A stretch of 64,000 nt of DNA from Bog-473 sp963828825 (GTDB lineage: Bacteria; Actinomycetota; Acidimicrobiia; Acidimicrobiales; RAAP-2), in NCBI GenBank assembly GCA_963828825.1, contig CAWHGF010000001.1:372001-436000 (forward strand), given 5' to 3'. A model generated the notes under the pieces. The model did no database searches and was not told the origin of the DNA. It worked only from the letters and a program-made list of their open reading frames with translations. Shown piece after piece: positions 37,669-46,341 of the stretch (within the stretch, counting starts at the first letter, position 1; the number at the start of each line of letters is the position of its first letter). Made by a program: the position numbers and the translations under genes.

Positions 37669-38192
37669 CTCACCGGCTCGTGTCTGATTCGTCCACCAAG
37701 ACTACCGGAGCCGGCCGTCGGCGCCCAGCAAGGCTTCCGGCGGCAACCCTGGTCTTCGCGACGCCCAGGCGAATCCCGCCCCGGAGCGGTCCGGGTACCC
37801 GGTCGGTCGTGCCGGTATCGGCGATGAACGTGCCAAGGAGACGGCCTGTCTGCACGCTCGGTGGAGCGCCAAGAAGAGCGCGACCGGCGCGGGGATTTCC
37901 CATCGGCACCTGGGCGCGCAACTTGGCGAACGTGATACCGACCTCCAGGCATTGATCGATTCGGGGTTCGGCCGCTGGAAAGCTCACTTTCGTTCCGGCA
38001 TCGCCGCCATGCACCGCCGGCGAACTCCGACTCGACAGCGAGATCGGCTGGCTCGCCGCCTCCACCTGGCGAGTCTCCAGGGAACCTGTTGGAGCCAATC
38101 CACCCGAGATCGCGTGAGTTCGCGTCTTCGCTCGTCAGGACCGTCCAATGGTCCAGATCGTGCCGCCAGATCCCATGAGTAGTTGCGCCAGC
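37669..38192. other. 520-base region without a clear gene
   Basis: Open frames exist on both strands, but none shows a family, ribosome site or promoter spacing like the neighbours. A minus-strand frame (about 37670-38098) is the longest; I cannot support it as a gene. Confidence 0.45.
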
Positions 38193-39182
38193 TCAGATCT
38201 CATTCCTCCATAGGTCGGGAGCGGCCGTGCTGTCATGCGAAGTGCCGAGTACGGCGCCGCCGCGGAATACCGAGACGGGACCGTCTTCACTCACCGCGAT
38301 CACGGTCGCCAGTTCGTCGTCGTAGCTGTAGCGCCGGCCTGACGTGTGCCGGGTGCCGCCCAGCGGCTCGACTTCCCGTTCTGCGACTTTGCTCGGCATG
38401 AGCCTCACTCCGAGCTGACGGAGCACGCCTTCGCCGTCGAAGATGGCTGCCCCGTCGACCTGGGCCAGGGCATGTCGCAGGGGAGCCAGGTGCGACGCCT
38501 GGCGGACCCGTAGGGCGGGGGGTACCGGGAGCCGCTCCTCGACAGGAGGACCCGGCTCGGGGTCGGGCCGATAGACGAGCAACGCACCGATCCCGAGAGA
38601 ACCGAGGTCATGGACCGCGAAGGCCAACATCGCCTTGAGCACCGCCGGGTCACCCTCGGCCGAGTTTGCGGTCAGGGCATTGAGCCAACTGGTCACCGGC
38701 GGCTCGTAATGCCAGCCGACACCCTTCCAGCGAAGGACGCCGGACGTTCCCACCACCCGGACCGTCCCCGCGGGATGCCGCTGAACGATTGTTGCCTCGA
38801 AAACGCTGGCCATCACGACAAGATCCCGTTCAGACCCTGCTGGACGGTCGAACACGATCCACTCGTTGTGGTCGTTGGCGCGGCGCAAGAGCCAGCTAGA
38901 AAGTCCATCGGCAAATAGGCGCGCCGCCGGCAGGGGCTGTTCACCGAGTTTGCCGCGGGTTATGACCAGCTCGGTTCCAGAGGACCACACGGATGGATCC
39001 GTGCTCGGCTCGACGATGGTTCCGCCGCTGGCGATCCGACGTTCGTGGACCGCCGGATGGAGAGCCTGATGGATCTCTTCAAGAACTATGTGCCCGACAG
39101 CGTCGGAAAGATCCAGCCGCAGCCCGCACTCTTCGATCTCCTCGGCAAGCCGCCGAAGTCGCCCTGGTGCAGGCTCAGCCAC
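38193..39182 (-). CDS. DisA_N (diadenylate cyclase) domain protein
   Basis: Protein of 329 residues, with an unrecognised N-terminal region (1-190) and a C-terminal DAC/DisA_N domain. The nucleotide motif DGA is in DGAAIFDGEG (residue 243). The second motif reads GTRHTSGRRYSYDD (residue 276), where diadenylate cyclases have RHR. The end, AVSEDGPVSVFRGG, also fits. It could make c-di-AMP or another cyclic dinucleotide, or sense one, since the changed RHR triad makes catalysis uncertain. No helix-hairpin-helix DNA-binding part of true DisA is present. GTG start set by TAGGTT 8 nt upstream. It lies next to the integrase remnant. Confidence 0.75.
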   Translation of the reverse strand: MAEPAPGRLRRLAEEIEECGLRLDLSDAVGHIVLEEIHQALHPAVHERRIASGGTIVEPSTDPSVWSSGTELVITRGKLGEQPLPAARLFADGLSSWLLRRANDHNEWIVFDRPAGSERDLVVMASVFEATIVQRHPAGTVRVVGTSGVLRWKGVGWHYEPPVTSWLNALTANSAEGDPAVLKAMLAFAVHDLGSLGIGALLVYRPDPEPGPPVEERLPVPPALRVRQASHLAPLRHALAQVDGAAIFDGEGVLRQLGVRLMPSKVAEREVEPLGGTRHTSGRRYSYDDELATVIAVSEDGPVSVFRGGAVLGTSHDSTAAPDLWRNEI

Positions 39183-39190
39183 AGGACCGC

Positions 39191-39196
39191 AACCTA
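39191..39196 (-). promoter_or_regulatory. -10 box of DisA_N gene
   Basis: TAGGTT on the minus strand, 8 nt before the GTG start at 39182. Confidence 0.45.
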
Positions 39197-39310
39197 CCGT
39201 TTGGCGGGGAATCCGCGAGGCCCAATTCCAAGGACTGCCGGTGCGGAGTTGACTCCTGGCTCGCAGGTTGGGGGCTGCGAAGACACCGCCTCTGACGACG
39301 GGTCGTCAAC

Positions 39311-39545
39311 TCACGCATCCCTCGATGTGTAGGCGTTCTCCAACGCCCTCGCCGCAGCAAAGTCCTGAGCCTCCAAGAGGTGGCGATATCTGTTGATCAT
39401 TTCAACGGTTCTCCAGCCATGTCGATCCATGACTTCGCAGATGCTTGCGCGGCTCTTGAGCAGAGTCGTGGCCGAGTGGTGTCGCAGGTCATGCAACCTC
39501 ATCGGCGCAACTCCGGCTTCCCGGCATGCCTCTGCGTCCGGGTGA
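39311..39545 (-). pseudogene. tyrosine recombinase (integrase) C-terminal remnant
   Basis: The last 75 or so residues of a phage-type integrase are left. HDLRHHSATTLL carries the HxxR box, GWRTVEMINRYRHL carries the W/H position and the nucleophilic Tyr, and the tail is RALENAYTSRDA. The N-terminal arm-binding domain and first catalytic Arg are missing. It lies beside the 3' end of tRNA-Arg, the usual place for an integrase of an element inserted at that tRNA, so it marks an old integration. Confidence 0.8.
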
Positions 39546-39621
39546 TTGTGTACGGGTTGTAAGGCCGTTGACGAGCGGGGTCGGGCGAGCGCACTGTCCA
39601 CTGACCAGCTAAAACGCGCAG

Positions 39622-39693
39622 CGCCCCCGGCAGGACTCGAACCTGCGCCACCGGCTCCGGAGGCCGGTGCTCTATCCGCTGAGCTACGGGGGC
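39622..39693 (-). tRNA. tRNA-Arg(CCG)
   Basis: 72 bases fold as a full cloverleaf: acceptor GCCCCCG/CGGGGGC, D arm GCTC/GAGC, anticodon stem CCGGC/GCCGG with loop CTCCGGA (anticodon CCG, reading CGG), T arm GCAGG/CCTGC with loop TTCGAGT, discriminator G. CCA is not encoded. It lies 97 bases before lysA on the opposite strand. Confidence 0.95.
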
Positions 39694-39775
39694 GGGAGTT
39701 GTACGAGCAGGGGACGATCGTACTCGTCACGCGACTTCGCCGTCCCCGCTCTCACGGAGTGGCCGAACGCTGCCG

Positions 39776-39781
39776 TATCCT
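39776..39781 (+). promoter_or_regulatory. -10 box of lysA
   Basis: TATCCT, 8 nt before the ATG at 39790; leaderless arrangement. Confidence 0.55.
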
Positions 39782-39789
39782 GCATTTCC

Positions 39790-41097
39790 ATGCCGGCGGA
39801 CCACGACGTCGCGGCCGCACCCCTGGAGCAGCATCTCCTTCCGCGTTCGGGGACGGTTGACGAGAAGGGCCACCTCCATGTCGGCGGCATCGACCTTCTG
39901 GAGCTGGCCGCGGAATTCGGCACTCCGCTCTTCGTATACGACGAGGACCATCTCCGGCGGGCCTGCCGTGAGGCGGTCGCGGCGTGGGGTGACGGGGTCG
40001 CCTACGCCAGCAAGGCCTTCCTCTGCCGCGCCATGGCCCGACTTGCCCACGACGAGGGAATGCACCTCGATGTGGCGTCCGGTGGCGAGCTCTTTGTCGC
40101 GCTGTCGGCCGGCGTCCCACCCGAACGTCTCATCCTCCACGGCAACAACAAGTCACTCGAAGAGCTGGCGACGGCGCTGGAGGTCGGCGTCGGCCGGATC
40201 GTCATCGACTCGTTCGACGAGATCGCTCGCCTGGGCGGCTTGCTCGAGGCGTCTCCATTGGGACAGGACAGGCCCAGGGTCCTGGTACGGGTGACGCCGG
40301 GTGTCGAAGCGCACACCCATGAGTTCGTGCGGACCGGGCAAGAGGACTCGAAGTTCGGATTCTCCGTCTCCTCTGGCGTGGCGGCCGAGGCTGTTGCCGC
40401 GCTCGAGCTCATGCCCGCCGTCGAACTGGTCGGGGTCCATGCCCACATCGGCAGCCAGGTCTTCGAAGCATCCTCGTTCGAGCAGGCGGCCGAGGTACTC
40501 GGTGCGTTCTTCGCCCCGCTCGGGCTGCCCGAACTCGTCGTGGGAGGTGGGCTCGGCGTCCCCTACGTCAACGGTGAGTCGGCTCCGACCCAGGCGGAAT
40601 GGGCCGCGGCCACGTTGAGTGCCTGCACCCGGGCGGGGGTCGACCCGGCCACCCGGATCTCGGCCGAGCCCGGGCGCTCCATCGTGGCCGCAGCCGGAAT
40701 CACCCTCTACACGGTCGGGACCGTGAAGCACCTTCCGGGGATCCGGACCTACGTGAGCGTCGACGGCGGGATGAGCGACAACCCGCGGCCCGTCCTCTAC
40801 GGCAGTGGCTACGAAGCCTTCCTTCCCCGCGAAGTTGCGGCGCCCCGCCCGCGCCCCGTGCGTGTCGTCGGCAAGCACTGCGAAAGCGGGGACCTCGTGG
40901 TGCCCGACGCCTACGTGCCGGACGACCTGATGGTGGGCGACGTCCTGGCCACGCCGGTCACGGGTGCGTACGGCTACGCCATGGCCTCCAACTACAACAA
41001 AGTGCCCCGGCCGGCTGTCATCTTCGTCTCCGATGGCACTGCCCGCGTCGTGGTCCGCCGGGAGACGGTCGAGGATCTCACGAGCCTCGACGGTTGA
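39790..41097 (+). CDS. lysA: diaminopimelate decarboxylase
   Basis: PLP enzyme of 435 residues that makes L-lysine from meso-diaminopimelate, the last step of the pathway. The PLP lysine is in YASKAFLCRAM (residue near 75). Also seen are HGNNKS, the phosphate-binding GGGLGVPY, EPGRS and the substrate-binding Cys in KHCESGD near the dimer interface. Length is normal. The ATG at 39790 fits the TATCCT box. In mycobacteria lysA follows argS and precedes hom, and here the right side of that order is kept. Confidence 0.96.
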   Translation: MPADHDVAAAPLEQHLLPRSGTVDEKGHLHVGGIDLLELAAEFGTPLFVYDEDHLRRACREAVAAWGDGVAYASKAFLCRAMARLAHDEGMHLDVASGGELFVALSAGVPPERLILHGNNKSLEELATALEVGVGRIVIDSFDEIARLGGLLEASPLGQDRPRVLVRVTPGVEAHTHEFVRTGQEDSKFGFSVSSGVAAEAVAALELMPAVELVGVHAHIGSQVFEASSFEQAAEVLGAFFAPLGLPELVVGGGLGVPYVNGESAPTQAEWAAATLSACTRAGVDPATRISAEPGRSIVAAAGITLYTVGTVKHLPGIRTYVSVDGGMSDNPRPVLYGSGYEAFLPREVAAPRPRPVRVVGKHCESGDLVVPDAYVPDDLMVGDVLATPVTGAYGYAMASNYNKVPRPAVIFVSDGTARVVVRRETVEDLTSLDG

Positions 41098-41100
41098 GCG

Positions 41101-41322
41101 TCACTCGGCCTTGAGGAGGGACGCCGCCGTGGCCCCGGAGCACACCAGCACCGGCCCGACTGCGAGCACGTTGGCGGCAATCAGGGTCCCGACGGCGATG
41201 GACGTCGGGGCCACGGTTTCCGGGTTGTCAATGTGGGCGAAGCTTCCCGTCACGTCGACGTCGTAGGAAGGTGAGCCCGACGTCGACCGGAACTCGATCT
41301 CCGAGACCGACAGGCCGACCAC
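41101..41322 (-). CDS. small hypothetical protein
   Basis: 73 codons between lysA and hom on the opposite strand. The frame is open with a polar beginning (MVGLSVSEIEFRSTSG) and a hydrophobic end. No family, signal or ribosome site is recognised, and it may not be a gene. Confidence 0.3.
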   Translation of the reverse strand: MVGLSVSEIEFRSTSGSPSYDVDVTGSFAHIDNPETVAPTSIAVGTLIAANVLAVGPVLVCSGATAASLLKAE

Positions 41323-41493
41323 GTGGCACCTCCCGCGCGCCGGTGTGACCGGGCGGCGGGCGGTCCCTCAAGGGAGCCAGCATGTAACGCCGCCTCGTGA
41401 GAGCACCCGGACCGTGCCGCGTCGGCCAGCAGCGCCGCCAACATGGCCCGCTCGTCTCGGGCGGAAAGGGCAGGTCAGCACCCGGGCACCTTG

Positions 41494-41499
41494 TACCGT
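41494..41499 (+). promoter_or_regulatory. -10 box of hom
   Basis: TACCGT, 6 nt before the GTG at 41506; leaderless arrangement. Confidence 0.55.
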
Positions 41500-41505
41500 T
41501 TGGAG

Positions 41506-42861
41506 GTGACCGCCGACCAGGCCAGCGCCGTTCCACACGCCCACCAGGCGCCGACCGTGCGGGTCGGTCTGCTCGGCTGCGGCAACGTCGGGGGCGCACT
41601 GGCCGAGATACTGCTCACCCGCTCCGAGGACGTCGCCGCCCGTACCGGCATCCGCCTGGAGCTCGTCGGGATCGCCGTGGCCAACCCGAAGCGGCCCCGG
41701 CCCGTGGCCATCCCGGCGGACCTCATCGGCGCCGACGCCGCCGCCTTGGTCGAGCGCGCCGACATCGATGTCGTCGTCGAGGTCATCGGGGGACTCCATC
41801 CCGCGCACGAACTGGTCGAGGCGGCCCTGCGCAACGGCAAGCCCGTGGTCACCGCCAACAAGGCGCTCCTGGCCGTGGCCGGCGCCGAGCTGGCCGAGGT
41901 GGCTGCCGCAGCCGGCGTGGACCTGCTCTACGAGGCGGCCGTCGCCGGCGCCATCCCAGTCATCCGGCCCCTGCGCGAGTCGCTCGCCGGGGAGCAGATC
42001 GTCCGTGTCATGGGCATCGTCAACGGCACGACGAACTACATCCTCACCCGCATGGAGGAGGAGGGCGCCAGCTACGACGACGTCCTGCGCGAAGCCCAGG
42101 AACTCGGATTGGCCGAGCGCGACCCGACGGCCGACGTCGAGGGCCACGACGCAGCGGCCAAGGCTGCCATCCTCGCCGCGCTGGCGTTCGGCAGTGACGT
42201 CGTCGACGGCGACGTGCACCGGGAGGGCATCAGCGCGCTCAGCGCGGCCGACGTCGCCTACGCCAGCCGACTGGGCTACTCCGTCAAGCTCCTCGCCATC
42301 GCCGAGCTGATCGACGGCGGGCCCGAGATCTCGGTGCGGGTGCACCCGGCCATGGTCCCCAAGACACACCCTCTGGCTTCCGTGCGCGGCGCGTTCAATG
42401 CGGTGTTTGTGGAGGGCGCGGTGAGCGGCGAGCTCATGCTCTACGGACGCGGTGCCGGGGGCGGACCGACCGCGAGCGCGATGCTCGGCGACCTGGTGGA
42501 CGCCTCGCGCAACCTCCTGGCCGGCGCGCCCGCGCCGGCGCCGAAGCGCACGAGCACTGTGGTGTTCTCGCAGAACGACATGCGCTCTGCCTTCTACCTG
42601 AGCATGGACGTGGCCGACCGACCCGGCGTGCTGGCCGCCGTGGCCAAGATCTTCGGCGATCACGACGTCTCCATCCGGGCCATGGAGCAGGTCGGTCTGG
42701 CCGAGGAGGCCCGCTTGATCTTCCTGACCCACGTGGCCCGCGAGGGGGATCTGCTCGCCACCATCGACGAGCTGCGCCGGCACCAGGCGGTGGACCGGGT
42801 CAGCGGCGTGCTCCGGGTCATCGGCGACCGCGCCGAAGACGCGGCAGGGAGCGCGCCGTGA
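41506..42861 (+). CDS. hom: homoserine dehydrogenase with ACT domain
   Basis: 451 residues; reduces aspartate semialdehyde to homoserine for threonine, methionine and isoleucine. The NAD(P) motif GLLGCGNVGGAL is near the start, NGTTNYIL and the catalytic EGHDAAAKAAILAALAF region are in the middle, and a C-terminal ACT domain (DVADRPGVLAAVAKIFGDH) suggests feedback control by threonine. The GTG at 41506 is chosen by its -10 box rather than an upstream ATG. Its stop overlaps the thrC start (GTGA), so the two are coupled. Confidence 0.95.
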   Translation: MTADQASAVPHAHQAPTVRVGLLGCGNVGGALAEILLTRSEDVAARTGIRLELVGIAVANPKRPRPVAIPADLIGADAAALVERADIDVVVEVIGGLHPAHELVEAALRNGKPVVTANKALLAVAGAELAEVAAAAGVDLLYEAAVAGAIPVIRPLRESLAGEQIVRVMGIVNGTTNYILTRMEEEGASYDDVLREAQELGLAERDPTADVEGHDAAAKAAILAALAFGSDVVDGDVHREGISALSAADVAYASRLGYSVKLLAIAELIDGGPEISVRVHPAMVPKTHPLASVRGAFNAVFVEGAVSGELMLYGRGAGGGPTASAMLGDLVDASRNLLAGAPAPAPKRTSTVVFSQNDMRSAFYLSMDVADRPGVLAAVAKIFGDHDVSIRAMEQVGLAEEARLIFLTHVAREGDLLATIDELRRHQAVDRVSGVLRVIGDRAEDAAGSAP

Positions 42862-43901
42862 CGGCCGGCTGGCGTGGCGTCATGGAGGAGTACCGCGACT
42901 TCCTCCCCATCAGTGAGAAGACACCGGTCGTGACCCTGCTCGAGGGCGGCACGCCCCTGGTCCCCGCCCCCCGGCTGTCCGAGCGCGTCGGTGCGCACGT
43001 GTGGCTCAAGGTCGAGGGCGCCAACCCGACCGGCAGCTTCAAGGACCGCGGGATGACCATGGCGATCTCCATGGCGGTGGACGAGGGGGCCAAGGCGGTC
43101 GTGTGCGCGTCCACCGGCAACACGTCTGCGTCGGCCGCGGCGTACGCGTCGCGGGCCGGCTTGGCCTGCGTCGTGCTGATCCCCGACGGCCACATCGCGC
43201 TGGGCAAATTGGCGCAGGCGCTGATGCACGGAGCCCGCGTGCTGCAGGTGCGCGGGAACTTCGACCAACTGCTCACCATCGTGCGCGACCTGCCGAACCA
43301 CGCCCCGATCACCGTCGTCAATTCGGTCAACCCGCACCGGATCGAGGGGCAGATGACGGGCGCGTTCGAGATCGTGGACGTCCTGGGCGACGCCCCGGAC
43401 GTCCACTGCATCCCCGTGGGCAACGCCGGGAATATCTCGGCCTACTGGCGGGGTTATCTCAAGTACAGGGCGGCGGGTCGCTCGGCCAAGCTGCCCCGGA
43501 TGCTGGGATTCCAGGCCGCGGGCGCCGCGCCGATCGTGCTGGGCCACCCGGTCGAGAATCCCGAGACCATCGCCACCGCGATCCGCATCGGCAACCCGGC
43601 CAGTTGGTACTCCGCCACGGCCGCCGCGTCGGAGTCCGGCGGATCCATCACGGCGGTCACCGACGAAGAGATCATGGACGCGTACACATTTCTCGCCCAA
43701 CAGGAGTCGGTCTTCTGCGAGGCGGCGTCATCGGCGTCGGTGGCCGGGTTGATCAAACACGGGGTGCCTGAGGGCTCCACCGTGGTGTGCGTGTTGACCG
43801 GGCACGGGCTCAAGGACCCCGACCTCGCCATCACGGCGATCTCGGTACCCTCGGTGATCGACCTCAAGCTGGAGTCGGTCCTGGCCGAGATCTCCCTCTA
43901 G
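42858..43901 (+). CDS. thrC: threonine synthase
   Basis: PLP enzyme of 347 residues converting phosphohomoserine to threonine. PLP lysine in NPTGSFKDRGM, phosphate-binding STGNTSAS and GNAGN loops are visible. It is the short class of the enzyme, as in mycobacteria. GTG start overlaps the hom stop. The expected homoserine kinase gene thrB does not follow; the next gene is rho. A hairpin lies just after the stop. Confidence 0.96.
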   Translation: MTAGWRGVMEEYRDFLPISEKTPVVTLLEGGTPLVPAPRLSERVGAHVWLKVEGANPTGSFKDRGMTMAISMAVDEGAKAVVCASTGNTSASAAAYASRAGLACVVLIPDGHIALGKLAQALMHGARVLQVRGNFDQLLTIVRDLPNHAPITVVNSVNPHRIEGQMTGAFEIVDVLGDAPDVHCIPVGNAGNISAYWRGYLKYRAAGRSAKLPRMLGFQAAGAAPIVLGHPVENPETIATAIRIGNPASWYSATAAASESGGSITAVTDEEIMDAYTFLAQQESVFCEAASSASVAGLIKHGVPEGSTVVCVLTGHGLKDPDLAITAISVPSVIDLKLESVLAEISL

Positions 43902-43909
43902 AGGGTGAT

Positions 43910-43926
43910 TGCGGGCTCTGCCCGCA
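43910..43926 (+). terminator. hairpin after thrC
   Basis: TGCGGGC and GCCCGCA with a 3-base loop, 8 bases after the thrC stop. No T-run. Confidence 0.55.
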
Positions 43927-43954
43927 CCCACTGACCTGCAGGAAGCGGGGTGTG

Positions 43955-43984
43955 TTGGCATGAGCCACCGTCTCCCGCTAAAGT
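43955..43984 (+). promoter_or_regulatory. candidate rho promoter
   Basis: TTGGCA (43955-43960) and TAAAGT (43979-43984) with an 18-base spacer. It would give a leader of about 180 bases before rho, with a 7-bp hairpin at 44015-44047 (GCTCTCC/GGAGAGC), possibly for autoregulation. Confidence 0.45.
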
Positions 43985-44168
43985 ATGAGTTGCATCCCCA
44001 CTGCGCCTGGTAGCGCTCTCCGCGGGTACAAGCGGTCCCGGGAGAGCATCACGCAGCGGTGATCCGGGGGAGGGCGTTCACACGCGAATCCCTCCCTTAC
44101 TCCCTGAAATTTCCTCGCCACGCGTGGACGAACCCGAGCGGGCGACAACCCTCTTGGAAGAGGAGCCG

Positions 44169-45980
44169 ATGACTGCGGAACAGCAGCTCGAACGATCAGT
44201 TCTCGAAGGCAAGGAGCGCGATGAGCTCAGCGCCATCGCCCAAGCCATGTCGCTCAAGACCACGACGAGGACGAAGAAGGCCGACATCATCGACCAGATA
44301 CTCGATGCCACCGGCGTGACATCCGGGCCCGCCGGGGGCGAGCAGAGCAACGGCGATGCGGAGCCAGCCGGGACCAACGGCACCAAGCCGGCCCGTCGCT
44401 CCCGAGCGGCTGCCGCTGCGAGGGGCACCGCCGACGCCGCATCCTTCGTGGCGGGCGACGGCGAAACCGGGGGCGCCGCCACGGCCGACGAAGTGGGCGG
44501 CGCTGCCGCCGAAACCGCCCCGGCGAGTGTCGCTCCGACGGAGGCGGCGACCAACGGGGACTCCGGACCGGCCGTGTTCGTCGAGCCGCCCGAACTCGCC
44601 GACGGAGTAGACCCGGCGCCCCGCCAGAACGGGCAGCACCAGAGTCACAACAACCAGAACAACCAGAACAACCAGAACACCCAGCAGGGCAACCGGAACC
44701 GGAACCAGAACAACCAGAACAACCAGAACCGGAACAACCAGTCCGACGGCGACGTCGGCAACCGCCGCAGCCGCCGCCGCCGCGGTCGTGACCGTCCGCA
44801 GGGCGGCGAGCTCCAGGGCAGCGGCCAGGAGCAGCCTTACTCCGGCGAGCTCGTCGAGGTGAACGGGATGCTCGACCTGCGTGACGAGGGCTACGGCTTC
44901 CTCCGTTGCGAGGGCTACCTGCCCTCGTCCAAGGACGTGTACGTCTCCATCAGCCAGGCGCGCAAGTTCGCGCTGCGGCGCGGTGACTACGTCGAGGGCG
45001 CGTGCCGGCCGGCGTCGAACAACGAGAAGTACCCGGCACTGCTGCGCATCGACAAGGTCTCGACCATGGACCCCGACGAGGCGCGTAACCGGCCCCGCTT
45101 CGAGGACCTGACCCCGCTCTTCCCCGACTCGCGGCTGAATCTGGAGATGCCGGGCGACAAGGACAACCTCACGGCCCGGATCGTGGACCTGCTCTCGCCG
45201 ATCGGCAAGGGACAGCGCGGCATGATCGTGTCGCCGCCCAAGGCCGGCAAGACGACGGTGATGAAGCAGATCGCCCACTCCATTGAGGCCAACAACCCGG
45301 ACGTGCACCTCATGGTCCTGCTCGTCGACGAGCGGCCTGAAGAGGTCACCGACATGCGTCGCTCCGTGAAGGGCGAAGTGATTGCCTCGACGTTCGACCG
45401 CCCCTCCGAGGAGCACACGCAGGTGGCCGAGCTGGCCATTGAGCGGGCCAAGCGGCTCGTCGAAATGGGCCGGGACGTCGTCATCATCCTCGACGGCATC
45501 ACCCGGCTCGCCCGGGCCTACAACCTCGCCGCGCCCGCCACCGGCCGCATCATGTCGGGTGGTGTCGACTCCGGTGCGCTCTACCCGCCCAAGAAGTTCT
45601 TCGGTGCGGCGCGCAACGTGGAGGAGGGCGGCTCGCTGACGATCCTGGCGTCGGCGCTCGTGGAGACCGGCTCCAAAATGGACGAGGTCATCTTTGAGGA
45701 GTTCAAGGGCACCGGCAACATGGAGCTGCGCCTCGACCGGCGGCTGTCGGAGCGCCGGCTGTACCCCGCCATCGACGTCAACGCCAGCTCGACCCGGCAC
45801 GAGGAGCTCCTCTTCGAGCGGGGCCAGCTGCAACAGGTCTGGAAGCTGCGCCGGGTGCTCAACGCCCTGGCGAGCGACGGCAAGGACGCCGCCGGGCTGG
45901 AGCTGCTCATGGACAAGATCCGCACCACGGCGAGCAACGACGAGTTCCTCGCCGAGATCGCCAAGGGCCCGGGTACCTGA
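44169..45980 (+). CDS. rho: transcription termination factor Rho with N/Q-rich insert
   Basis: RNA-dependent hexameric helicase that ends transcription; 603 residues, longer than the 420 of E. coli. Order: Rho_N (ELSAIAQAMSLKTTTRTKK), a long low-complexity insert, an RNA-binding cold-shock-like domain (GMLDLRDEGYGFLR), then the ATPase with Walker A PPKAGKTTV and Walker B VVIILDGITRLAR, and the Q-loop/R-loop region VDSGALYPPKKFFGAARN. Inserts are usual in actinobacterial Rho, but here residues about 154-192 are almost only Asn, Gln and Arg. The ATG at 44169 follows GAAGAGGAG; an upstream in-frame GTG (44124) is the alternative. Confidence 0.95.
   Translation: MTAEQQLERSVLEGKERDELSAIAQAMSLKTTTRTKKADIIDQILDATGVTSGPAGGEQSNGDAEPAGTNGTKPARRSRAAAAARGTADAASFVAGDGETGGAATADEVGGAAAETAPASVAPTEAATNGDSGPAVFVEPPELADGVDPAPRQNGQHQSHNNQNNQNNQNTQQGNRNRNQNNQNNQNRNNQSDGDVGNRRSRRRRGRDRPQGGELQGSGQEQPYSGELVEVNGMLDLRDEGYGFLRCEGYLPSSKDVYVSISQARKFALRRGDYVEGACRPASNNEKYPALLRIDKVSTMDPDEARNRPRFEDLTPLFPDSRLNLEMPGDKDNLTARIVDLLSPIGKGQRGMIVSPPKAGKTTVMKQIAHSIEANNPDVHLMVLLVDERPEEVTDMRRSVKGEVIASTFDRPSEEHTQVAELAIERAKRLVEMGRDVVIILDGITRLARAYNLAAPATGRIMSGGVDSGALYPPKKFFGAARNVEEGGSLTILASALVETGSKMDEVIFEEFKGTGNMELRLDRRLSERRLYPAIDVNASSTRHEELLFERGQLQQVWKLRRVLNALASDGKDAAGLELLMDKIRTTASNDEFLAEIAKGPGT
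44649..44741 (+). repeat. 9-bp repeat inside rho
   Basis: Imperfect tandem copies of AACAACCAG encode the Asn-Asn-Gln tract of Rho. They are AT-richer than the rest of the gene and prone to length change. Confidence 0.85.
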
Positions 45981-46038
45981 TCGGAGGCGCCCCCTCGACC
46001 CCTACACTGGACCGACTCACACCCACACTGGAGACACC

Positions 46039-46281
46039 ATGAAGACCGACATCCACCCCGACTACGTCGATGCGACGGTCAAGTGCTCGTGCGGGAACAC
46101 GTTCGTCACCCACTCCACCAAGGCGGATCTCCACGTCGAGCTGTGCAACGAGTGCCACCCCTTCTTCACCGGCAAGCAGAAGCTGGTCGACTCCGGTGGC
46201 CGGGTGGAGCGCTTCCAGCGCCGTTATGGAGAGCGCAAGGGCAAGGCGAAGGCCAAGCCCGCCCCGGCGGCGCAGGACTGA
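46039..46281 (+). CDS. rpmE: 50S ribosomal protein L31
   Basis: 80 residues. It is the zinc-binding (C+) form: KCSCGN and CNECHPFFTGKQK give four Cys. The C-terminal tail is Lys/Ala-rich and longer than usual. A TACACT -10 candidate 30 bases upstream gives a short leader. Between rho and prfA, as in mycobacteria. Confidence 0.96.
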   Translation: MKTDIHPDYVDATVKCSCGNTFVTHSTKADLHVELCNECHPFFTGKQKLVDSGGRVERFQRRYGERKGKAKAKPAPAAQD

Positions 46282-46341
46282 CCCGGCCGGGACCGGCGTC
46301 ACCCGCCGCGTCCCCGCCCTCACGAGGAGCCCCGGAAACGC

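Noticed and set aside
37670..38098. A 142-codon minus-strand frame between NfeD and the DisA_N gene
   Set aside because: No family, start signal or codon pattern like its neighbours; left as unassigned.
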